Assembly (NCBI GenBank): GCA_027024305.1
Contig: JALVSO010000045.1
Location: 1 to 12,804 of the forward strand
Length of the DNA: 12,804 nt
Direction of reading: 5' to 3'
Origin: Candidatus Parcubacteria bacterium
GTDB lineage: Bacteria; Patescibacteriota; Minisyncoccia; Phycocordibacterales; GCA-2747955
A program made the position numbers and the translations under genes. A model generated the notes under the pieces. It was not told the DNA's origin and made no database searches. It was given only the letters and a program-made list of their open reading frames with translations. Shown piece by piece: positions 7,740 to 12,804 of the stretch. Numbering within the stretch: the first letter of the stretch is position 1; every line of letters begins with the position of its first letter.

Positions 7740-9080
7740 CTATTTTTCTTCCACAACAGCTTCTTCCGGTTTCTCTCCACTCTTTTCTCTTTCTTCTTTC
7801 GATTCATCATTTCCTTTTTCAATCTCTTCATCCTTTTCAGGATTATCAGATTCAACAGGCTCATTATTTTCTTCTTCCTTGATATTCTCTCTTTCTTCCA
7901 AGGCATTTTTGGGTTTCTTTTCTTCTCTCTCAATTTCTTCCCCGTCGGGACCAACCAATTTAATATCAATCTTATAACCGGTCAACCTTACAGCCAAACG
8001 AGAATTTTGTCCTCCTCGACCAATGGCCAGAGAAAATTGATCTTCCGGCACATAAACTTCCGCCTCTCCCATTTCACCGTCCTTTTTTTCTTTAAGAATT
8101 TTAATATCAACAATTTCAGCCGGTGACAGAGCGGCAGCGATAAAATCTTCCGGGTATTCAGATCATTCAATGATATCTATTTTTTCTCCGGACAATTCCG
8201 AGGAAACGGTCATAACCCGAGAACCGGATTGGCCCACAAAGGTTCCCACCGGGTCTAAATTCGGATCATTGGAGACCACAGCCATTTTGGATCTCATGCC
8301 CGGTTCCCTGACAACTTTTTTGATTTCCACCAAACCTTCTTTAATTTCCGGCACCTCCAATTCAAAAAGCTTCTTTAAAAATTCCGGATGAGTTCTGGAA
8401 AGCAAGAGCTCCACAGATCCACGAAAACCTTCTCCGGCCTTTACCAAATAGGCTCTGATTCTATCACCGGTTTTATATTTCTCTCCTTTAATCTGCTCAC
8501 TGTAAGGCATAACCCCTTCTGCCTTTCCGAGATCCACAAAAACAGTTCCCCCCTCGGATCTTAGAACCTCTCCGGAAACGATCTCCCCTTCCCTGTCTCC
8601 AAATTCTTTTTGAATATAACTCTTTTCCGCTTCCCTGATTTTCTGCCTAATGGTCTGCTTGGCCGCCATGGCCGCCACCCGACCAAAGTCCCCTTTGGGT
8701 TCCAAATCAAAAATTATCTCATCGCCCGGTTGAGCATCGGTTTTAATTAAGCGAGCATTTTCCAAAAGAATATGCCTCGGTTCAATAAAACGAACCTTTC
8801 CTTCTTCCTTGGCTTTCTCATATTCTTCCTTGGACATTTTTTCCATATCCTCCTCACTGATAATATCTTTTGGATCAACCACTTCTTTAACCCGATAATA
8901 ATCCACATCACCGGTTTCATTGTTAAACTTGGCCCGAATAATCTGCCCTCGCTCTCCATACTCTTTTTTATAGGCTGAAGCCAGAGATTCGGAAATGGCA
9001 TCCAAAACTTCTTCCTTGGAAATTCCTTTGGTTTCTTGCAATTCTTCCAAAATCGCATTTATGGTTTTTAAATCAAACAT
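7740..9080 (-). CDS. nusA: Transcription termination/antitermination factor NusA
   Basis: Binds RNA polymerase and RNA, modulating pausing, termination and antitermination. 446 aa. N-terminal polymerase-binding domain (about 1-125, MFDLKTINAILEELQETKGI), S1 domain (about 140-205, GEIVSGEVLRSEGGTVFVDLG), KH1 with VGTFVGQSGSRV, and KH2 with LAIGRGGQNSRLAVRLTGYK. TGA at 8163-8165 is W306 in KIDIIEWSEYPEDFIAAALSPA, a classic conserved Trp linking KH1 and KH2; standard code would split the gene here. From about residue 378 the C terminus is a low-complexity Glu/Lys/Asn tail of about 70 residues instead of acidic AR repeats. It has its own promoter and a hairpin in the leader. Stop TAG. Confidence 0.96.
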
Positions 9081-9097
9081 ATTTTATTTTTTATAAA

Positions 9098-9126
9098 AAA
9101 GAATTTCGCCACCGGCGAAATTCTTT
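9098..9126 (-). terminator. Hairpin with U-tract in the nusA leader
   Basis: On the minus strand AAAGAATTTCGCC and GGCGAAATTCTTT form a perfect 13-bp stem with a GGT loop, running into TTTTTT at 9100-9095. It lies between the candidate nusA promoter and the nusA ATG. Either the terminator of upstream transcription or an attenuator. Confidence 0.7.
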
Positions 9127-9247
9127 ACAGAATTTTTAATAACATAATTATATACTTTTTTTTTCTTTTTAGCAAGTAGAAATATTCCGACAATGTTTCT
9201 AAAAACTCTGCGTCCCTTTCAAAATTTCAATTTCCATCAGTTAAAGC
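9125..9247 (-). other. Protein-like 40-residue frame upstream of nusA
   Basis: In one minus-strand frame, with TGA (9227-9229) as Trp, the sequence reads ALTDGNWNFERDAEFLETLS then EYFYLLKRKKKYIIMLLKIL and stops at TAA 9125-9127, directly before the hairpin. The composition is convincingly protein-like, but there is no ATG, GTG or TTG in frame near its beginning (first TTG gives about 22 residues). Could be a small gene, a degraded gene end, or chance. Confidence 0.2.
9147..9175 (-). promoter_or_regulatory. Candidate nusA promoter
   Basis: Minus strand TTGCTA (9175-9170), a 17-nt spacer and TATAAT (9152-9147). This is the best complete promoter seen in the window. Predicted start near 9140, giving a leader of about 60 nt that contains the 13-bp hairpin. 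Confidence 0.55.
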
Positions 9248-10002
9248 TCGGAAATATCAACTTCTCTTAGATAAACATCTATCTTTAGGTTTTCTACCCT
9301 GACCTCCTTCTGCCATGTCATAAAGACTTTTTTCTCCGCCCTTTTATCCAAATATTCCAGAAAGGTTTTGGCCACGTCCAAAACCTCACCATCCGGCCGG
9401 GATAAAACACCCACCACCTCAATATTTTTAAGGGGTTCCAAGGAATTATTTTTTAGGCCAACCGTTAACCGAGTTTGCCCATCTTCGTAGGAAACCGTCT
9501 TTGAGGTAACAATCATTTTCTTCTCTTCGGCTCTTTCCTTGGTTATGGAATTTATTTTTACAATCTTGATAAAAGTTTTTACAATCTTGGCTCCGGCTGT
9601 CTTTACCCCCGGAATAAAAATCAATCTTTTTTCTCCCGGCTTTAAACTGATTTTTCTAGAGAAATCATTTATTCTAAAACCTTTATTGTCAAAGGTCCTA
9701 ATATTGTAGGTTGCCGAAATACTATAGTAAAAATTAGGGTTTTCAACCAAGGCAGCCACGTTGGAAACACCATCGGCCACTTCAAAAGTTTTGGACCAAA
9801 GGATATTTATTCGTTCAGCTCTCAAATGACAGACTTCCTTGCAACCGCCCCCGCAATCAACACCTTCCTCATCACCGTTTTTAATGCCATCAAAACAGGT
9901 GGGTTTTTTTTCTATAAAAGTTTTATAAATAAAAAAACTTATGATTAAAAGGATAATAAAAAAAATAGTAAAAATAAATAATTTTCTTTTTGCTGCTCAC
10001 AT
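9241..10002 (-). CDS. Membrane-anchored protein with CFDGIKNG...DCGG Cys motif
   Basis: 253 aa, starting MWAAKRKLFIFTIFFIILL; W2 is a TGA codon (9997-9999), so standard code loses the anchor and starts at an artificial TTG (9825). One N-terminal membrane helix at about 8-26, then the motif TCFDGIKNGDEEGVDCGGGC (35-54) with a further C58: four cysteines (36, 50, 54, 58). Similar CxDGIKN..E.GVDCGG motifs are familiar to me from exported Parcubacteria proteins, often at the junction to beta-rich extracellular domains. The remainder (about 60-253) is rich in beta-type sequence, with NPNFYYSISATYNIRTFD and SLKPGEKRLIFIPGV suggesting two Ig/FN3-like sandwich domains. Function unknown. ATG lies 6 nt after TATAAT. 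Stop TAA. Confidence 0.87.
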
Positions 10003-10008
10003 GGGGAA

Positions 10009-10014
10009 ATTATA
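10009..10014 (-). promoter_or_regulatory. -10 box TATAAT, leaderless type
   Basis: Perfect TATAAT on the minus strand, followed by 6 nt (TTCCCC) and the ATG of the Cys-motif protein. No consensus -35 at 17 nt. Confidence 0.55.
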
Positions 10015-10049
10015 TCATATTCAAAAAATGTTTTTTCTTTGGTATTTGT

Positions 10050-10055
10050 TAAAAT
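10050..10055 (+). promoter_or_regulatory. -10 box TAAAAT of tsaE, leaderless type
   Basis: TAAAAT followed by 6 nt (ATCACT) and the tsaE ATG. Same spacing as at 3443, 10009 and 12239. Confidence 0.45.
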
Positions 10056-10061
10056 ATCACT

Positions 10062-10505
10062 ATGAAAAAGAAAATTAAAAAAATAGAAGAGCTGGAGAAG
10101 GTGGTGGAAAAAGTTTTTAATACTCTTTCTAAAAATTTAAAAAATAATTCCGCTACGGTGATTTCCTTGGCCGGTGATTTGGGTTCCGGTAAGACTACTT
10201 TTGCCCAAAATGCCGGAAAAGTTTTGAAAATAAAAGAAAAAATAAACTCTCCCACCTTTGTCATTTCCAAAAAATACAATATAAATAATAAAAAATTTCC
10301 TTGAAAGAATTTAATTCATATAGATGCCTATCGTTTGAACAGCAAAAATGACATAAAAAATATTGGTCTGGAAGAAGAGATGAAAAATCCTGAAAATTTA
10401 ATTTTAATTGAATGGGCTGAAATGCTTTGGAAGAAAAAACCGGAAAATTTTTATGAAATTAAATTTGAATATCTTTCAGAGAAAGAAAGAGAGATAGAAT
10501 TTTAG
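10062..10505 (+). CDS. tsaE: tRNA t6A biosynthesis ATPase TsaE
   Basis: ATPase partner of TsaB-TsaD in making N6-threonylcarbamoyladenosine at position 37 of ANN-decoding tRNAs. 147 aa, normal length. P-loop GDLGSGKTTF (38-47), SPTFVI (63-68), HIDAYRL (86-92) and the C-terminal LILIEWAEML are all present. TGA at 10302-10304 is W81 in KKFPWKNLIHIDAYRL; standard code would cut the protein before its HIDAYR motif. The first 30 residues are Lys-rich. No tsaB or tsaD next to it. Divergent from the Cys-motif protein with 59 bp between. No Shine-Dalgarno site; probably leaderless. Stop TAG. Confidence 0.95.
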
Positions 10506-10524
10506 CAAAGCCATTCAAAGGGCG

Positions 10525-10547
10525 GGACGGCGCCTGCGGCGCCGTCC
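10525..10547. repeat. GC-rich perfect palindrome after tsaE
   Basis: GGACGGCGCC / GGCGCCGTCC with loop TGC, 10-bp perfect stem, 20 nt after the tsaE stop. Strikingly GC-rich against its surroundings. It might act as a terminator for tsaE, but the following bases (TCATCCTTTACGG) are not a U-tract. Rest of the 10506-10702 gap holds only the comM terminator and T-rich tandem tracts. Confidence 0.6.
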
Positions 10548-10567
10548 TCATCCTTTACGGCCCACTC

Positions 10568-10613
10568 TAAAAAAATATCACACAATTGCTCATATACGCA
10601 ATCGTGTGATATT
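10568..10613 (-). terminator. Terminator of comM, near-identical to the PEBP terminator
   Basis: Minus strand: AATATCACACGATTGC, 8-nt loop, GCAATTGTGTGATATT, then T7 (10575-10569). Core 10577-10609 is identical over 33 nt to 4343-4375. Between the comM stop and the stem, two copies of TTGTTATCTTTTTT (plus strand, about 10613-10640) mirror the tandem tract at the PEBP copy. Confidence 0.8.
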
Positions 10614-10702
10614 TGTTATCTTTTTTTGTTATCTTTTTTGCTGTCTTTATTACCTCTTTTATTATTCTCAGTTTTTGCTTTTAGTTATTAATCTTGAAGA
10701 CC

Positions 10703-12232
10703 CTAAATAATCTCCTTGGGGCGATACTGCAAAGCTTCCAAAAGATGCTCCGATTTTACAACCCCACTCCCTTCCAGATCAGCAATGGTTCTGGCTATTT
10801 TTTTAATTTTATGAAAAACCCGGGGCGAAAAATCCATAGTCTTGGCCGCCTTTTCCAATAAGGCTTTTTCCTCTTCTCCCAATTCTATCAACTCATTTAT
10901 TTCTTTAACGGACATTTGAGCATTTAACTTTTCTCGGCCAAACCTTTGTCTTTGAATTTCCCGAGCTCTCTCCACCCTCTTCCTAATTTCCTCACTACTC
11001 TCCCCGCTGGTCTTTTTCTCCGACAGCTCACTGTGCTCCACTTTGGAAACTTCCGTCCAAAGATCAATCCTGTCCATAATGGGACCGGAAATCTTTTTTT
11101 GAAATTTTTTAATCTCCGAAAAAGACAAATCCATCCCTCCCCGGAAAACTTCGCTGGGCGGATTGAGGGCGGCGATTAAAATAAAATCGGCCGGAAATTT
11201 AACCGTTCCCTTGGCTCGGGAAATATTAACGAAACCATCCTCCAAGGGTTCCCGCAGGGATTCCAAAACCCGATTTTCAAATTCCACAAATTCATCCAAA
11301 AATAGAACTCCCCGGTGGGCCAGGGTAACTTCTCCCGGCTTGGGATGGGTTCCGCCACCGATAATGGAAACATAGGAAGCCGTGTGATGGGGGCTCCTGA
11401 AAGGCGGTTTTTTAATCAAAGTCCTATCCAAAACTCCGGCGGCCGAATAAATCTCCGTTACTTCCAAAGCCTGTTCCGGCGAAAGCTCCGGCAAAATACC
11501 GGTAAAGGCTCGGGCCATCATGGTTTTACCGGTTCCCGGCGGACCATACATGGAAATGTTATGACCGCCGGCGGCGGCTATTTCCAAAGCTCGCTTGGCC
11601 ACTTCCTGACCAATAACCTGATTAAAGTCAACGATGTCTTCCTCTCCCTCCTCTAAAACATCATCTTTTTGATAGGGTTTTATAATATTGTCCAAATCCT
11701 TATCCACCAAAGTTTCTTGGCGAAGATGATTAACCAATTGAGCCAAATTTTCAACGGGAAAAACTTTAATGCCTTCAATCAAAGAGGCTTCGGCGGCATT
11801 CTCCTCGGGCAAATAAACCGAAGTAAAACCGGCTTCCTTGGCCTTTTTAACCATGGGTAAAACTCCGGAAACTTTTTTCAAACGGCCGTCCAGAGAAAGC
11901 TCCCCGATGAAAATTTTACCTTCCGGTTTAAAGACCAGTTCATTATTGGCCAAAAGATAGGCCACGGCCATGGGCAGGTCAAAAAGCGGCCCCTCCTTCT
12001 TCCTATCGGCCGGAGAAAGAGAAGCAGTTACCTTAAACTGCCTGGGGTTTTCAAAGCCGGTATTTTTAATGGCCGAAGGCACTCGCTCCTTGGACTCATC
12101 AACGGCCTTGTCTCCCAAACCGACAATTTTAAAAACTCCGCCGGTGCCACCCTTGGAAATATCTATTTCCACCTCCACAATAAAAGAATCCAAAATATCA
12201 AACTGGGCCGAATAAACTTTAGCTAAATTCAT
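10703..12232 (-). CDS. comM: ComM/YifB family AAA+ ATPase (Mg-chelatase-like)
   Basis: 509 aa, normal family length. ComM is a hexameric AAA+ branch-migration helicase used in natural transformation. N-terminal Lon-protease-like domain (about 1-170, MNLAKVYSAQFDIL, VGLGDKAVDESKERV), Walker A GPPGTGKT (230-237), PFRSPHHTAS (277-286), Walker B VLFLDE (309-314), GPIMDRIDLWTEV (383-395), and C-terminal Mg-chelatase domain (about 410-505). The usual cysteine-rich NPCPCG segment after the sensor region is replaced by NPPSEVFRGGMDLS (357-370) with no Cys. Trp uses TGG; no TGA. ATG lies 6 nt after TAAGAT. Stop TAG, then the repeated-type terminator. Confidence 0.95.
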   Translation of the reverse strand: MNLAKVYSAQFDILDSFIVEVEIDISKGGTGGVFKIVGLGDKAVDESKERVPSAIKNTGFENPRQFKVTASLSPADRKKEGPLFDLPMAVAYLLANNELVFKPEGKIFIGELSLDGRLKKVSGVLPMVKKAKEAGFTSVYLPEENAAEASLIEGIKVFPVENLAQLVNHLRQETLVDKDLDNIIKPYQKDDVLEEGEEDIVDFNQVIGQEVAKRALEIAAAGGHNISMYGPPGTGKTMMARAFTGILPELSPEQALEVTEIYSAAGVLDRTLIKKPPFRSPHHTASYVSIIGGGTHPKPGEVTLAHRGVLFLDEFVEFENRVLESLREPLEDGFVNISRAKGTVKFPADFILIAALNPPSEVFRGGMDLSFSEIKKFQKKISGPIMDRIDLWTEVSKVEHSELSEKKTSGESSEEIRKRVERAREIQRQRFGREKLNAQMSVKEINELIELGEEEKALLEKAAKTMDFSPRVFHKIKKIARTIADLEGSGVVKSEHLLEALQYRPKEII

Positions 12233-12238
12233 AAAATA

Positions 12239-12244
12239 ATCTTA
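12239..12244 (-). promoter_or_regulatory. -10 box TAAGAT of comM, leaderless type
   Basis: TAAGAT on the minus strand, 6 nt (TATTTT) before the comM ATG. Lies just after the terminator of the upstream gene, so comM has its own start. Confidence 0.45.
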
Positions 12245-12259
12245 TCATTTAAGGAAGAA

Positions 12260-12287
12260 AAGAAAAAGCCCGAGCCAAAGCTCGGGC
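12260..12287 (-). terminator. Intrinsic terminator of the 141-aa gene
   Basis: Minus strand GCCCGAGC-TTTG-GCTCGGGC, 8-bp GC-rich stem followed by TTTTTCTTTT. Positioned 19 nt after the stop at 12306. A small CCGG-TTA-CCGG dyad (12287-12297) precedes it. Confidence 0.9.
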
Positions 12288-12305
12288 CGGTAACCGGAGA
12301 GGTTA

Positions 12306-12731
12306 TTACTTCAGAAGCGCCTCCGAAATATCAACCTCTTGAAAGGTTCCCGAATTAGAGTCGGCTTTCAGAAAAATCCAGGCAATATTATCGTGCCCAA
12401 ATTCTATGGAGACTTTTTGACCCCACCGAACGGCTCCGCCATCCTCTTTCCGAATTCCGTACTGGAGATAAGCCGTCCCTCCCTGTTCGGTTTTTTTTAT
12501 TCTCAGGACTTTTCCCTCACCGGGAAAAACACTCAAAAGACCGATGGCCCTGCAAGAGCCAGATTCCACTACCGCCCCTTCTAGAAGAAGACTCTCTCCC
12601 GGCGCCCCCTCATAACAGATTTGGCCGACAATGCCAGCCTTTTCTGTTGCGGACATATAGGCAACAAAAAGAACCAAAACAAGAGAAGCAAGCCATGTAT
12701 CCACCAGCGCCCTCAAAACTTTCCTTTTCAT
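12306..12731 (-). CDS. Small membrane-anchored hypothetical protein
   Basis: 141 aa. Basic start MKRKVLRAL then one hydrophobic segment (about 10-27, VDTWLASLVLVLFVAYMS), so an exported or signal-anchored protein. Two Cys (about 39 and 60) could form a disulfide in the outer part; the rest looks beta-rich (KVSIEFGHDNIAWIFLKA). No family recognised. It differs from its neighbours: a clear Shine-Dalgarno-like GGGAGAG ends 4 nt before ATG, all three Trp codons are TGG, and the coding sequence appears more GC-rich. A GCCGGC-TCT-GCCGGC hairpin (12740-12754) lies in the leader. Stop TAA, then an intrinsic terminator. Confidence 0.8.
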   Translation of the reverse strand: MKRKVLRALVDTWLASLVLVLFVAYMSATEKAGIVGQICYEGAPGESLLLEGAVVESGSCRAIGLLSVFPGEGKVLRIKKTEQGGTAYLQYGIRKEDGGAVRWGQKVSIEFGHDNIAWIFLKADSNSGTFQEVDISEALLK

Positions 12732-12804
12732 TTTTCTCTCCCGCCGGCTCTGCCGGCACCCATTGACAAAAGAACAACCCTGTTTCTTATTTTATCGTTT
12801 TTTT
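12732..12804 (-). other. Leader region of the 141-aa gene to the window edge
   Basis: Holds the SD-like GGGAG, the GCCGGC hairpin and, further up, TAAAAT on the minus strand at 12794-12789 as a weak -10 candidate. No coding frame seen. Confidence 0.4.

Noticed and set aside
10049..10279. 76-aa minus-strand frame opposite tsaE
   Set aside because: Shadow of tsaE, which has P-loop, SPTF and HIDAYR motifs.
1754..10304. UGA read as glycine (table 25), as in Gracilibacteria
   Set aside because: WYDNE and LPWKEL in GAPDH, IIEWSE in NusA and GW in AspRS demand Trp; Gly does not fit these columns.

Overview
The window reads as a compact bacterial chromosome segment with 13 complete protein genes and one partial, unrecognised reading frame at the left edge. 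The sequence is AT-rich between genes. The decisive observation is that TGA is not a stop here. Nine of the 13 genes carry in-frame TGA (14 in all), and at family-conserved positions it stands where tryptophan is expected: GAPDH (LPWKEL and WYDNE), NusA (IIEWSE) and AspRS (GW near the N terminus). All 13 genes end in TAA or TAG. By hand count about 14 of 35 Trp codons are TGA, the rest TGG. Read with the standard code, those genes would be split or lose their ends; the coordinates below use UGA=Trp (translation table 4).

Organism: the gene set suggests a Patescibacteria/CPR (Parcubacteria-like) genome. Pointers are an archaeal-type AspRS, a membrane-anchored protein with the Cys-rich CFDGIKNG...DCGG motif, a second anchored protein with CLDLGGGKNPGN, TsaE, ComM, very short intergenic gaps and almost no Shine-Dalgarno sites. 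This placement is inference. Known recoded Patescibacteria (Gracilibacteria, Absconditabacteria) read UGA as glycine, which does not fit here. Mollicutes read it as tryptophan but do not fit the gene content well.

Layout: 1-319 partial frame; 221-476 two nested inverted repeats at the 3' end of aspS; 461-1819 aspS (-); 1876-3436 two-gene unit (-) of a membrane pentapeptide-repeat protein and an anchored hypothetical; 3565-4245 ung (+); 4246-4419 convergent gap with two related terminator hairpins; 4420-6750 operon (-) gap, alkD-like, PEBP; 6865-7671 membrane protein (+); 7672-7739 bidirectional terminator; 7740-9080 nusA (-) with its own promoter and a leader hairpin; 9241-10002 anchored Cys-motif protein (-); 10062-10505 tsaE (+); 10506-10702 convergent gap with a GC-rich palindrome and a repeat of the PEBP terminator; 10703-12232 comM (-); 12260-12287 terminator; 12306-12731 small anchored protein (-).

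Functionally this is mostly housekeeping: translation (AspRS, TsaE for tRNA t6A), transcription elongation (NusA), glycolysis (GAPDH), DNA repair (uracil-DNA glycosylase, AlkD-like glycosylase), DNA uptake/recombination (ComM), and several envelope proteins of unknown function. The novelty lies in the genetic code, probable leaderless promoters, re-used terminator hairpins and nested palindromes rather than in an accessory gene system.
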